A DNA stretch of 64,000 nucleotides from Malachius bipustulatus (lineage: Eukaryota > Arthropoda > Insecta > Coleoptera > Melyridae): contig OU342630.1 in assembly GCA_910589415.1 (NCBI GenBank), forward strand, positions 1,736,001 through 1,800,000, given 5' to 3'. How positions within the stretch are numbered: position 1 is the stretch's first letter; every line of letters starts with the position of its first letter. This document shows, piece after piece, positions 52,261 to 63,924 of the stretch. The notes below the pieces were generated by a model, which saw nothing but the letters and a program-made list of their open reading frames with translations, did not search any database and had not been told where the DNA came from. The position numbers and the translations under genes were made by a program.

Positions 52261-53329
52261 TAATCTAGGTATAACAATTTGATTTACAACAGGTAAATCT
52301 TTTGTGAAATTTAAAAAATCGTTCCTTAAATTTTCAGGTATAGGATCATCCCAATCAATTTTGAGAAGCCATAGTTGCTGCAAAAGTGTCTTTGCCTGGA
52401 TTTTCATTGGACCAACCTAGTGGATCAAATTATTGAGATATATAAGATAAAATTTGTCTTTTTGTAACTGATTTGTTAATATTACTGTAATTAAATGCTG
52501 TGTACTTAAAAGAATCTGTTTTTGCATTCCAGGAAACTCCTAACGTCCTATTATTTTCCACATCTGAAATTGTGTAATTTTGTACATTCGATTCATCATT
52601 TGTATCTGAAAATATCAAAGGCTCATTGGAGCACCACTTGCGAAGCTCAAAACAACCGTTTTTTAAAATTAAATCAATTTCTTGAATCATTCTTGTTGCT
52701 GTTTCTATGTCAGGTGCACCTGTCAACAAATCATCGACATAAAAATCATCGAGAATTATTTGAGCTGAACTAGGATGATTTGCTAGAGCTTCATGTGCGG
52801 TTTGCTGCATACACCTTGTCGCAAGAAAAGATGCTGGTGTCATGCCATATGTCACAGTGTTGAGTTCGTAATGTTCCAGTGGCTGTGAGGGATCAAATCT
52901 CCACACTATCCTTTGATAAGGTCTATCTTTTTTGTTTACTAATATCTGCCTATACATTTTACAAATATCAGCACTAATTGCAATTGTATGTTTCCTCCAC
53001 CTCAATAGTAGGGAAAACAATTCATCTTGTATATTTGGACCCACATGTAAAACTTCATTTACTGAAAATCCTGAAGTTGTTTTACAACTACCATCAAATA
53101 CAACACGTAATTTCGTAGTACTTGACTCATCATTTACTACGCAGTGATGAGGTAAATAATAAGCATTGCTATCAGTGTTGATTTGAGATGTCGTTAATTT
53201 AGTCATGTGGCCCATATTAATATATTCCCGCATAAATTCACAATACTGCTCCTTTAAATTAGCATTCTTCGCTAACTTTCTTTCAATTGAGTAAAACCTA
53301 TTGATTGCTGTGTTTAATGACCTTCCCAA
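52261..53329 (-). pseudogene. BEL-2 reverse transcriptase
   Basis: The 52430-53329 frame carries EQYCEFMREYINMGHM, PHHCVVNDESSTTKLRVVFDGS, SADICKMYRQILVN, QRIVWRFDPSQPLEHYEL and DDFYVDDLLTGAP with an intact YVDD, then FELRKWCSNEP and LGVSWNAKTDSF. A stop at about 52430 and a frameshift lead to the next segment (WLLKIDWDDPIPENLR) at 52300-52407, and the hAT MITE interrupts immediately after. Confidence 0.88.
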
Positions 53330-53348
53330 TTTATTTTTACTTTTTTTA

Positions 53349-53750
53349 CTAATCTAATTTAAATGGTAATTTAACAATAAATCTTCCGTTAGTTGAATCC
53401 CTTTCATGAGTAGTTATAAAATGATTTTCGCAGCATGATTCACCCGTGGATAAGATCTGCGCATTTGGTTCTTGTTCCATAAGCCAAAATTTTTCTAACT
53501 GATCCTGAATATTATTTGTACAAGTGCTGCTTGTAGCTAAGTTGCAATGTGACTTCAACGGGTATGGAAGTGAAATTGGACCTGATATTAGCCAACCCAA
53601 TGCAGAATTTTGTAAGATTGGTAATCCTTTCCCCAATTTGATTTGCCCGTTCATTAATAAGTCATAAAATATTCCTGCTCCCAACAACATGTCAATGTTT
53701 TGCTGGATATAGTACTCCGAGTCAGCCAGAGCAATACCATCAGGAATATT
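53349..53750 (-). pseudogene. BEL-2 protease second half
   Basis: The 53349-53690 frame contains MLLGAGIFYDLLMNGQIKLGKG and LPILQNSALGWLISGP, the Pao peptidase end, followed by the pre-RT linker (LEKFWLMEQEP). It is separated by a stop from RT and by a frameshift from the first half at 53750. Confidence 0.82.
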
Positions 53751-54793
53751 TAGCGTACTTGCTGAGAATGAAATTTGCGGAATGTTTCGGTAATTTTATC
53801 TACCACAAGAAAATCCAAATTACTTTCATACTTGGAAGTTTTTGATTTTAATTTTGCCTGTGTACATCTTGAAATGTTTACCGTAGTTGCGGTTATACCC
53901 GTGATAGGAATATTAACTCTATAATAATTCAAATTGAGTTTTTGGCATAATTCATTTGTAATAAAATTAGATTGGGAGCCACTGTCCAATAAGCATCTTG
54001 CTGTTACAAACTGACCTGATGTGTCAGCTATTTCCACTAATGCAGTTGATAATAAAACAAAATTATTTGAAATTTGTGTAGAATGATTTGCTAATACATT
54101 TGATCGCACCTGACTAGCACTTGGATTCAGCAGCAAATTATTTAATTCTGAAGATACGTTTGATTCTGACTGCGAGTAGCTAGGAACCTTGTTCTGGAGT
54201 TCAGATTTATTTCCAGCTTCTCCTTTTGGCTCATAGTCATTGTCATGTAAGAGAGAATTGTGTTTTTTACCACATATTCTACATACCCTCGCATTCTTAC
54301 AAGAAAAATTTGAATGTCCGGGCTTTAAGCAATTAAAGCATAAATGCAACTTTTTTACTGCCAACATTCTATTCTTTGCCGTCAAATCCAATAATTTTTT
54401 GCAATAAAATATCGGATGATGACCCTTGCAAAAACCACATGTTACGTCTATGCCACTTGTAGCTGCATGAGATTGAAATTTATAATTAGTATGATTCGGT
54501 CTTTGCAAGTTTACCACCTTACCTTCCAAAGTTTCTAAGAGTCTACACCTTTTTTCCATAAAATTTAAAAACTCATCAATGCTTGGCAATTCTTCCTCAT
54601 TTGAACTCACCTCCCACTCTCTTCTTGTGATTTGATCTAACTTTTGTCCTAGCAAATGCAATAAAATTGTATCCCATGAATCAACTGGTAACTGCAAGTT
54701 TTGTAACGAGCGAAAATGCGTTAAAAATGCATCCATGAACTGTCTGAGAGAGTGTTGAGCATTAACTTGAGGTAGTTCAAAAATAGCTTTCAT
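53750..54793 (-). pseudogene. BEL-2 Gag C-terminus and protease start
   Basis: A 347-codon frame starts within Gag (LPQVNAQHSLRQFMDAFLTHFRSLQNL, LLHLLGQKLDQITRREWE). It has three Cys/His clusters (CGFCKGHHPIFYC, CFNCLKPGHSNFSC, CRICGKKHNSLLH) and then the retropepsin start CLLDSGSQSNFIT with catalytic D-S-G (about residue 265). The frame is lost near 53750. Confidence 0.87.
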
Positions 54794-54821
54794 GTGTGAT
54801 CTTATAATAAGTTTTTTATTG

Positions 54822-55451
54822 CTATATTATTTTTTCTAATAATTCGAATGCTGTATCATAGTTTTCTTCTGATATATCTATGTTATTAATGACTTGCAAA
54901 GCCTCTCCTTTAAGAGCGGTTTTCAAATATTGATACTTTTGAATTTTACTCAAATTTTTATTGCAATGAATTAACGTTTTGAATGTGTCGCGAAAATTAT
55001 ACCAATTTTCATACGAACCTGAGAAATCTGGAATTTTAATTGAGGGTAAAACCACTTCAATTGTATTTTTTGATGTAGCTATCTCATTTTGAGTCATTTT
55101 AAATTGTGCTTGTGCTGATTGTGCCTTATTTAATTCATCATTAATTATTTGCCTTGCTTCCGCAACCACTTGAAAGTATTTATTTTCAAATTCATCTCTG
55201 TGTGCTACTTCTACTTCACTTGATGCCAATAATTCAATCATTGCTTGTGACTCATCAAAGCCTGCCCAAACACCCTCTAATTTCTCTAATCTGACCTGTA
55301 ATTGGTCTAATTTGCTTGTGTCTTGCTTTAGATCACTGACAAATGAGCAGAACTTTGCGAGTTGTGTTTCAAAAATACACCTTTTCATATTTAAATCCTT
55401 TTGTTTCTTTTCTGTCATTTTAATTATTGTTTTTCGGTATTTTTTAACCAA
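54822..55451 (-). pseudogene. gag: BEL-2 Gag N-terminal region (DUF1759-like)
   Basis: A 209-codon frame starts MVKKYRKTIIKMTEKKQKDLNMKR. Helical heptad-like sequence runs to residue about 120, then VVLPSIKIPDFSGSYENWYNFRDTFKTLIHCN, the BEL/Pao Gag signature. A frameshift at about 54815 separates it from the next frame. An internal Met at about 55418 could be the true start. Confidence 0.85.
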
Positions 55452-55974
55452 TTATTTACTGTTATTAATATTATGCAATAATTATGCTGTATTGAAATAT
55501 AAATTCTATTTTTATGATTTACTTTTGATAATAAGAAAATTCTTTCTTATTTATTTGATAATATTATTTTTACTAATATGCCAGAAAAAGACCTCAATAA
55601 TTCAATAATAGGTAGGTAGCAAAAAATAGGTAGGATAGGATGGATGGAACGGACTGACCTTTCTCCTTTTTAATCGCGAATTTCAATTAATTCAGCTAAA
55701 AATGCGGATAATTGTTGCTGCTCCTGTTCTACTTCACTCAAATGCTCTCGTTTTCTTTGTCCTTGATGCTTATTCTCCTATACTCCTACTGTTCAGCCTT
55801 TACTGCCGTTTAATCCTTGATGCTTACTGCACTGCTTCTGCTACTACAACTGCTACCGCTCATGCTACTGTTGCTGCTACTGAAATCGTTGTCTTCTTCC
55901 AACCTTTAATTTGATATGAATTACTTAACTTAATTATCTGCTGCTACCAAAATCCGGCTCGAAGGACCATTTTA
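55452..55974 (-). other. BEL-2 leader with primer-binding site
   Basis: Non-coding leader of about 520 bases between LTR and gag. At 55953-55969 the minus strand reads TGGTCCTTCGAGCCGGA, five bases inside the LTR edge. A run of ctgct(a/g)ct-like triplets at 55705-55880 is low complexity, and the plus-strand frame over it is a by-product. Confidence 0.8.
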
Positions 55975-56169
55975 TGGGGTTGCTTTCTCCTCACACTTGA
56001 TTCGATTCAACAACACACCTAATTTGTATAATAATATTTATTGTAATTTTAATTTAATTTTTAATATCTGACAATTTCTACTTCATCATCTTGTGTTTTT
56101 TTTTAATTAATTATTCGGTTGTCATTAGTAACTCGCCAGTGCAACCTATTTGAGTTTTATATCACAACA
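55975..56169 (-). repeat. BEL-2 5' LTR
   Basis: A 195-bp partner of 47510-47703, differing by one T in a poly-T run and little else. The CCCTG duplication follows at 56170. Confidence 0.92.
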
Positions 56170-56439
56170 CCCTGGTTACCTACATTATCAAATAACACTC
56201 AGCCACCACATCTACGTCGATAACTGGCCACTTTGAGAACATGGAAAAAATATCAACTTTTTCCTGATTAATTTTCAATTCACCACTGACTAGATTAAAA
56301 TCAAGAAAACTCTTTTGGCTGAAAAACTATATACAGAGTATTTATCGTTAAAGATGAATGGGAAGCAATCTGGGAAAATAAGAAAGCTTCTATTTAGCCA
56401 CCAATAATTGATCAAAAATCCAACAAATGAAATTGATAG

Positions 56440-56720
56440 TTTTGATATGTCTTGAAGGGTATGGGTAATGCAGAATCGTTTGAGTACTGGACATGGTAGA
56501 AGTAATTTGATACTCTTCAAGTGGAACTTGATTGAGAATGCTGCTTAATTGTTTATGTGGTCATCCATATAAGACGATCAAACACATAGAAAATGAGTGC
56601 CCGATGACAAAATTTTATCGAAGTTTTGCTGCAATCCACGAAGCCGTTCCCGAAGCTTTGACTTGGATTATTAACTCAAAATCATTACGAAAATGCAGCT
56701 GCGTTATTTTAATAATTACT
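56440..56720 (+). pseudogene. LINE RT C-terminal zinc-finger fragment
   Basis: Broken plus frames read RLSTGHGRSN (about 56480) and then CLCGHPYKTIKHIENECPM, FAAIHEAVPEALTWI. The R.N..TGHG and C.CG...T..HI..ECP pattern ends the RT protein of several insect non-LTR clades. Only about 280 bases remain, with frameshifts. Confidence 0.55.
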
Positions 56721-57040
56721 TATGTAACGATCTGCTGTCATTCTCATTCATACGAATACAGAGGATGTTCGGTAACTGGCCAGCCAAAATCACACATCAT
56801 ACTTATTTAAAATCGCATTTGAAGTAATAACGAATTATAATAATTTCTATAGTTACATAATTTATTATTATGATTTTTATTAATTAGTTATAATTTATAA
56901 TGATCTACATAAAATAGCAGTCTTCAACTCTCACGTGCCGTCACAACGAACTCTGACCACTCTCGCCCTCGGCCCTATTATCGCCCCGCTAGTTAGACTA
57001 ATCCCTTTTAGCGTAGCAGCCAGAAAGAATAATTGGAGCC
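56721..57040. other. no gene seen
   Basis: AT-rich sequence, then a balanced stretch (56930-57030). There is no domain or structure I can support. Confidence 0.4.
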
Positions 57041-57275
57041 TTGGCCGGAGTAACGTTGTAACTTACAAAATTTTTTGGAGTGATTTTTTCACTTTGATAG
57101 GTTTTAATTGGCAGAATGCTTCCACAAAAACGATAAGTTTTGTATGATTTCCCTTTAACCATATTTAAATGATATTTTAAGAATCGCCAAATGAAAATTA
57201 TCCATTCAATAACCTTGCAAGGTTCATTTTTTGCACCTCCTGTAATAATGTAAGTTACAACGTTACTCCGGCCAA
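57041..57275. repeat. MITE with perfect 26-bp inverted ends
   Basis: The sequence ttggccggagtaacgttgtaacttac at 57041-57066 is matched exactly in inverse at 57250-57275. The loop is about 183 bases. Flanking bases also pair weakly (aattg / caatt). No coding sequence is present. Confidence 0.8.
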
Positions 57276-57852
57276 TGCTACAATTATTGCCGTCAAGTGA
57301 GGCAGGCGCTCCTTTATTTTCGCAAAAGATATAGTGCCGGGGTTCGCGCATCTGATTTGACGGTGAAAGGAGCGACCACCGACGGTGGGTTATTAGTAGT
57401 TCAGTTACAACCAGTCAGCCGTGGCGGCAGATAGGGGCGGCTTTCGCTGAAGCGATCCGCGATCACTGCCACCCCAGAACATGCACATGTCAACACTGCT
57501 GGGGTGAACGTCATCACCGCTACATAAACAACTACCATACGAACCAGGTGAGTCTTGACAATCCTGTGATTAGTATTAAGAATCATGATAATATTAGATA
57601 TTTTCTCTTCTTACCAACGTACGAAAAAGTTATTGAATTCTATTATATGTATAAACTTTGAGCCTTTGATTTTAAATTATCTTACGAATGACTACAGATA
57701 AAACTTTAGCGATTTATGATTTTCGCGACTTAAAACATTCTCGTTGATTTTGTAAGTTTAAAATTGGTACCTAGCAGATTTTTGTTAATTAACCAGGGCC
57801 AGGATGGGAAATTTTGTAACTTGAAACTTATTAGAGAATCATAAATTGTGAC
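57276..57852. other. no gene seen
   Basis: 57300-57550 is GC-balanced and could be a host exon or old TE, but I see no recognisable domain. The rest is AT-rich. Confidence 0.35.
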
Positions 57853-58750
57853 TATACAGAGTTATTCACGGTATACGCCACGGAAGTTTATGGCCGTGTC
57901 TCTGAATTTAAGGATCTTTTTATTTTTGGAGTGGATACCCGGCAGAAGTACGTTTTAAAATTATATTCATAATGTACAGGATGTCCCAAAAGCATGAAAC
58001 ATATCAAAGTTATGTTTTTTTAAATGGAATGCTCCTGTTATTGCATTTTTAGATTGTCTGAGAAGAGAAAATAAGATTGGCTTTTACAGTTGGTGTTGAA
58101 ATTCAGAAGTTTTTGAGTTATAAACAAGTGAAAATCGTCATTTTTCAAGTTCATGGCCCTGTTACAACGAAAACGGCTGAAGATAGAGAAAAACGGCTTA
58201 CATGTCCCTATTTTAACTTTTCATGTACTATCCTACGATGTAGATGAAATGTTTATACAGGGTGATAAAAAATTTGAAAAATTTTGAGATTTCTCCACGC
58301 GTCGCCAAATAAAAAAATCAAAGAAAGCACAAATGTTTCTATACCATAGGATAGTACATGAACAGTTAAAATAGGGACATGTAAGCCGTTTTTCTCTATC
58401 TTGAAGCGTTTTCGTTGTACAGGGCCTTGAACTTGAAAAAAATACGATTTTCACTTGTTTATAACTCCCAAACTTCTGAATTTAAACACCAAAACTGTGA
58501 AAGCCAATCTTATTTTCTCTTCTCAGACAATCTATAAATGCAATAACATAGGAGCATGCCATTTAAAAAAACATAACTTTGATATGTTTCATACTTTTGG
58601 GACATTATGTACATTATGTACATTATAAATATAATTTTAAAACGTACCTCTGCCGGGTCTCTATCCAATCCAAAAATAAAATGATCCTAAAATCCAGAGA
58701 CACGGCCATAAACTTCCGTGGCGTACTTATACCGTGAATAACCCTGTATA
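57853..58750. mobile_element. foldback B, nested palindrome
   Basis: The outer arms start tatacagagttattcacggtatacgccacgg and end with its inverse at 58720-58750 (about 120 bp each). The inner palindrome 57976-58611 is the same core as in foldback A. The outer arms are unrelated to those of foldback A. Confidence 0.85.
57976..58611. repeat. foldback core, copy 2
   Basis: This 636-bp palindrome shares long blocks with 43551-44181, including aaatggaatgctcct and cacgcgtcgccaaataaaaaa. It is flanked by tgtacag / ctgtaca-like tips (acaggatgtccc, gggacattatgt). Confidence 0.88.
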
Positions 58751-59431
58751 ATAATAAGGTAAAAAATGTCACATTGATTAAAGAAATTGTACTGGTGACC
58801 TGGTGAACGTCTTTGTATCCAAGATATTTTATACATCTGCTGATATAAAATTTGTGTTGTCAACAACTATTGCTTAGAATCTCTGTGTACAGAACATCCA
58901 TAATTTTTATATTCATTTATATAAATCTGAAGGAAGATACTGCTTTAGAAGTGGCGAAACATGCGTAACATCGATGGTACATCAATATTATAGTATAGGT
59001 AGTTTCTAAATATAATTTTTATACCCACAACTGATATCTTAAATAGCCTGAAAAGTAAGAATTCTCCAAAGAAAAAAATCTTGGTGAAGATTTCTCACCG
59101 AGAATACTTTATTTTGAAATCAGGAATATTGTTTCAAACGTCTATTGCGAAAACGTTTGCGCAAAAAAATGTAACTTGAGATTAAGGTCGGGAAAATTTT
59201 TTCAGTTTTCAATTTGTGAGCTGTGATGCAAATTTCGCATAACCCTTACAGATAGTATTTTTCTCAATAGGTCAGATTTAAAATTTGTATCAAAAATTTG
59301 AATTTGTGTCACAACTTCGAAACTTATTTTCGATTTCCTGGAAAGCGCTTCAACAGACTAAAATGTTACTACAGCAACAGAAGCAGCTTTTTAATCACGT
59401 GGTATTGATTTAACATTCCTCAGTAAAACAA
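58751..59431. other. no gene seen
   Basis: AT-rich sequence without a recognisable domain or repeat. Confidence 0.4.
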
Positions 59432-60100
59432 TTAGCCCTCTTTCACACCTGCGGTTTTTAACCGTGGCCGTGTACGGCTACGGAGCCGTGCTTAATCGAA
59501 ACACGTTATCATAAATGCAAGCTTTCACACAAGACGGTTTGTTGCCGGAGCCGTACACGGCTGCCGTCGCAGCACGGCTAGTTGACTGCTACGGCACGGT
59601 GCCGGAGCCGCTTACGGCAACAGAAAAACACACAAGTGTATACACCCATGCACACGTGCCGTGTGTTGATACTGTTTCGTACGATACGGTATCGTACGGA
59701 CGTTAATATTATTTTCTAAATTTACGGAAATTATAATAACGAAATTATGGTTATTGAAATAGATCATGAACTACTAATTACACTAGTTGAAGACCCTTTC
59801 GTATCTCGCGAAACAATGTTGCAAATTCCCCCATCGACTGTCTGTTTTCAAGAAGTGGATCAATCCAAAATTTTCTTGCTTTTCGCGACTGTCTACGACG
59901 ATGCCAAAGCATTATTAACAATATGCGTCTTTTTCGTTCATCCATCGTAGGTGCAACTGACAAAAATACTTAAAAAAAAAACATCCAGTGCCGCGTTGTC
60001 TACTAAAAACCGTGTGCCGTGTGAACACAAGTCAAATTAAATTACGGCACGGCTACGGCACGGTTACCGTTAGAAAACCGTATGTGTGAAAGAGACCTTA
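59432..60100. mobile_element. Harbinger-derived MITE
   Basis: The insert 59435-60097 (663 bp) has inverted ends with the common core CTCTTTCACAC and is flanked by TTA at 59432-59434 and 60098-60100, the duplication typical of PIF/Harbinger. Subterminal regions are rich in ccgtg(t)acgg / acggctacgg motifs on both sides. A transposase N-terminal remnant lies inside. Confidence 0.82.
59747..59963 (-). pseudogene. Harbinger transposase N-terminal remnant
   Basis: The minus frame reads RRRQSRKARKFWIDPLLENR and GEFATLFREIRKG. This is the familiar start of Harbinger DDE transposases (R+.R+FW..P....R...GE...L..ELR). It ends at a stop within 20 codons, and the catalytic domain is absent. The MITE is thus a deletion product of a Harbinger transposon. 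Confidence 0.65.
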
Positions 60101-60369
60101 GAGGAGCCACTTGGATTTGCATATGATTTTCCGGTCTCTAAAACCGATTCATATTGTGCATGTAAATAACACGTTATCTTAGTTTTGGTAAAATTAATAA
60201 TATTGAAATCTTGCGCGCACGACGACCGGCTCGATGTGATTGCATATACTTATAGGTAGACACTATAGACGTTCACACGGACAAGTCGAATAGTTTATTG
60301 TTAACTTACGAAAATAATACAATTTATATTGAAAATATAAATTTTATTAATTTTGAGTAAGTATCTGGA
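60101..60369. other. no gene seen
   Basis: AT-rich flank of the Harbinger MITE. Confidence 0.35.
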
Positions 60370-62530
60370 AACTACCGCCGCTAAAATGTCTGTCGGTCGG
60401 TCTGTGTGTCTGTGACTTTTCTAGGAAACACTCTACAGTCGCCAGTTTTCATCTGGGAAAGATGAAATTTGGGTCGATCGAAGAGGCGCACGGTCCCGCG
60501 ATGCCTATTGAAAATGAGCGAGATCCGTTACCGGGAAGTGTCTTTTTTTCGTGAATTTCGGGTTTTTTCGGGAATAGCCTAGGAAACACTCTAAGTGTCC
60601 GAAAGTTGCACCGATCGAGATGAAACTCGGTAGGCACGAAGCTCTGGACCCCCGAATACGACCTATTGAAAATGGGCCGGATCCGAGAATTTTAAGAACC
60701 CCTTTCAGGGCCGTACTTTTTTTTGCAACGTCCCGACATAAGGACTCGTTTCTCGGTAACGGTACATCGCGGACAGATTCTGCTAGTGCAGTTACTTAGG
60801 GAAAGAATGGACGTACAAACTTTGTAGAGATCGTTTTTCGAAAAAATAATTAGGTGAGCGGTAATCGGCCCTCAAAGAATGGAATATACTCTTTTCGCAT
60901 GATTTTTCGGTTTTTTCAAAATTTTTTCAAAATTTATTCGACCGATCGGGAATATAACAAAGCTTTATGATAGAGACGCCCTTTACCTACAAAAAATATG
61001 GATATAGTTTTTTTCCTTAACCGTTGGAAAAACTGTCAAAATTCGGAAAAACTTCGGCAGGACATTGAGACGGTTCAGACGTGTTTCGAATATAATATCT
61101 CCCTCCATCGACGACATAGTTCAACTTATGTAAAATTTTTTTTCTTCAACACATAATTTGAAGTCTCGGCTTTATTTCATCTCGATTATGTATGTACTTT
61201 AAACTAAAAATAAAAAAGTTTTTCGCTGCTCGAAAATTAGCTTACACTTTTATTTTTATTAAAAATACGATAAATTAATCCTTTTTTATTTTTTTTGTCT
61301 TATTCTTTATGAACGATTGGGAAAATTAGAAGGACAGTCGCAACGACAATTGATTTGCCAAAATGACTGTGAAAAAATTATCCACATTGGTCTTTTAAAA
61401 ACGAAGATATGACAATTTTAAGAAATCAATATGTACTAGGTAGGTACGTTCCCGGCAATGCCGGCGACGGCTCGTGTCTTCTTGACCCGTCGAAGCCGGC
61501 CTCGTTCGCTGATCGTCCCCGCTATTATTATCATTACGTCCGGTAGGTATAGGTAACCATAATATATGCGCGGCTACTGTTCGGGTAACGGCTTAATTTC
61601 TGTTTTTTCTTATGCATTTTTTTAATTATTTTTTTTTTTTACAATTAATTGCGACGTACTATTAGTATTTCACTAATAATTTGAAGTGATTATTGTATTA
61701 AAATTTGAAAAAATGCGCACTGAAAAATACGAGAAAATTTGCAAAAATTCGGAAATTTTTTTCTTCGCAATTTCCGGGTACAGAGACTCGGGGATGACTT
61801 GCGCTTGGTAGTCGAAAAATTCTTTTGTCACAATTTTCATTTTTTTTCGCTGAAGTTTCAAAAATGGCGACGCTACAACGGATCGAAAATGGCCGAGTAT
61901 TTTGACGAAATTTCAAAGTTTACGTTCGCAAAAATTGACTTTCCGGTAAGAGTTCAAATGTCGTGCACTAATTTGCTTCAGTTGCATATATTACCTTCTG
62001 TTTAATATAACCGCCGACTTTGTTTGAACGATTTTAATAAAATGGCGTGCGATTCGGCCAAAGTCGGTTTTGGAAGCGAAAATTTTCAATGGTCTTTCGC
62101 ACATTTTTCGATGTAAATCTGTTCGCGGTGATCCAAATAAGATCACGGAGGTACTCGCGTGTGGCTAAGAAAAGGGTCACGTCCCCCACCCTCGACTCAA
62201 ACTAACACGAAAGTAAATTTTTACGCGAATCTATAACTTCCACGCGAATTTTCGTAAGTTCACATATTGGTCCTTCAGGAGCGATATAGAAAAAATAGTC
62301 ACAAAAAAGGAGGTGGCAGGCGTTAACTTTGACGGGGAATCTACTGCTTTCAGGGCCGTACTGATATAGAAAAACTGCAATTAAAAAAAAACAACTGATG
62401 ACAAATTTCAACTTTGACTGGGATCTACTGACACTGCGGGCCGAAGGCCCGCCATGGAGGGCCGAAGGCCCGACGCCGCCGGCAGGCCAAGATTTTCGTA
62501 AGGAAAATCTTGTTTATTTTTGTTGGTTAT
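60370..62530. repeat. unclassified repeat region with terminal hairpins
   Basis: The region starts near a gtcggtcggtctgtgtgtctgtg run and has two diverged units 159 bases apart (ctaggaaacactcta at 60421 and 60580, each followed by cctattgaaaatg about 85 bases on). It ends in two gggccgaaggcccg hairpins (62437-62472) and an aagattttc/gaaaatctt hairpin (62489-62511). Such GC hairpins occur near ends of some Helitron-like elements, but I find no Rep/helicase sequence or clear TC...CTRR ends. The class is open. Confidence 0.4.
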
Positions 62531-62688
62531 TTTCATTGATTAATTGTGAAGTAATTATTAGAAGTACTTCTATTAGAATAAGGGAAGAATATTTGTGAAA
62601 TAAAGATTGTTTTTCTTTAATTTGAACATAAAATATTAATATAAATACTTCAATTTAGATAACAACGCAATTGAGTCGTTATTCAAAC
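62531..62688. other. AT-rich flank
   Basis: A short AT-rich spacer before the gypsy-F LTR, with no gene. Confidence 0.4.
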
Positions 62689-62876
62689 TGTTAATATGAA
62701 TGATATTTATCGATTACAAAATCGAAATATTTATTAAAGTACGAAAGGTTGATAAATAATTACAAACTATTAAACCATAATTTCACATTAAATTGTTCTT
62801 TCTAATCATCATGACGTAACGTCAACTTGACTTCTCTGATGGCCTGACAACAGAGCTGAGATGCCTAGCAGCCACA
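62689..62876 (-). repeat. gypsy-F 3' LTR
   Basis: 188 bp, TG...CA ends. Only the first 14 bases of the partner are in the window (63987-64000) and they match. Confidence 0.7.
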
Positions 62877-63065
62877 TACTCCCTCCCCAGAGACAACGGT
62901 GAGATATCTTGCTGGGAAGTAGACGAGACGTCCGGAGCGAGTCCGAGTAGTTTCAGTGGATGTTGATACTGGTATGCCGGACTGGGTAGCTGGCTGTGTT
63001 AAAAGAGAGTCATCTGGAGTGTCAGCAGGATATTGTTGGGAAGAAGAGCCATCGTGATCAGCCAA
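62865..63065 (-). pseudogene. gypsy-F Pol C-terminal tail
   Basis: A short frame ends TTRTRSGRLVYFPARYLTV, the basic RSGR..xPxRY tail common at the end of gypsy Pol. It overlaps the 3' LTR start by a few bases. Everything upstream to Gag is deleted, with the junction at about 63066-63123. Confidence 0.65.
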
Positions 63066-63123
63066 AATAAACGGCTTGATTGTGTTGTGCCCCTATCGCC
63101 TTCTGCCGCAATATGCGTGGGGC

Positions 63124-63924
63124 TTATTCGTTTCCCTGGTTAGTGTTATTAACAGATTTGAAAGAGCAAGGTTCGACACATTTGTTAGCATCGCTTCCAA
63201 ATTTAAAATGATACCAACAGTACTGATATTTTCGACGACTGATTGATCTTGAGCGGCTGGTAGAATTCGACCTGGACATTGGGCGAGAGCGCAGTTCGCT
63301 AACAGACTGGGTCAAATCCTTAATTGCCTGTTCCAATTTTGCATATCTTTCGTCTGTAGAAACAACAGGTTTATTAACTTCGCATAAATAGGATGAAGAT
63401 GGAGCTGTAATAGCTAAAATTTTGTCTGCCATACTTGCTATTGTATCTACATTATCTTGGCTTGCAGCTAAGACGGTTCTAGCGTTTGTCGGCAGTCTTT
63501 GGAGAAATATTGTGCGTAAAAATTCATCAGTTACTTGACTGCCTGCCAAGGTTCGCATCTCTCTTAAGAGGGTGGAGGGTTTCCTATCTCCGAGTTGCAA
63601 ATCAGTAAGAAGTGTTTTCACTTTTTCTGCGTCTGTTTGAGCGAATTCATTGATTAGTCTTGATTTCAAGTCCGAGAATGGAGTATTAGATAGTGGTCTT
63701 GTAATTAAATCTGACACTATATCTGCAATCTCTCCATCCACTGAGCCAAGGATATAATGATATTTTGTAACTTCACTAGTAATGTTGGAGATAGCAAACT
63801 GAGATTCCACTTGCAGGAACCATGTGTTCACATTCTTGCGCCAGAATGGCGGTATTTTAATGGCTACTCGAGCTATTTCTTGTTGGGGTGGGTCCGAAGA
63901 TGCTGAAGTAGCTGGATCCGTCAT
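63124..63924 (-). CDS. gag: gypsy-F Gag
   Basis: An intact 266-residue frame. Residues 20-150 (IKIPPFWRKNVNTWFLQVESQFAI, TKYHYILGSVDGEIADIV, LKSRLINEFAQTDAEKVKTLL, LRTIFLQRLPTNARTVLAAS) are the CsRn1-type Gag capsid. A helical segment and a Ser/Arg-rich stretch (SRSNSTSRSRSISRRK) follow, and the protein ends with CWYHFKFGSDANKC, a single CCHC-like finger. It starts 48 bases inside the primer site. No protease frame follows. This Gag may still assemble particles, and the element would need Pol from elsewhere. Confidence 0.85.
   Translation of the reverse strand: MTDPATSASSDPPQQEIARVAIKIPPFWRKNVNTWFLQVESQFAISNITSEVTKYHYILGSVDGEIADIVSDLITRPLSNTPFSDLKSRLINEFAQTDAEKVKTLLTDLQLGDRKPSTLLREMRTLAGSQVTDEFLRTIFLQRLPTNARTVLAASQDNVDTIASMADKILAITAPSSSYLCEVNKPVVSTDERYAKLEQAIKDLTQSVSELRSRPMSRSNSTSRSRSISRRKYQYCWYHFKFGSDANKCVEPCSFKSVNNTNQGNE

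Larger units (their letters stand above)
47505..56174 (-). mobile_element. BEL-2: full-length but inactive BEL/Pao element
   Basis: LTRs at 47510-47703 and 55975-56169 (194/195 bp) are nearly identical, and the CCCTG duplication flanks both ends (47505-47509, 56170-56174). The interior carries gag, protease, RT, RNase H and integrase in BEL/Pao order with several frameshifts. A hAT-type MITE (50960-52252) sits in pol and a TIR element (48253-49194) sits near the pol end. The primer site matches that of BEL-1. Confidence 0.92.

Noticed and set aside
62398..62598. Possible small protein over the GC hairpins
   Set aside because: The frame is produced by the repeated gggccgaaggcccg units.
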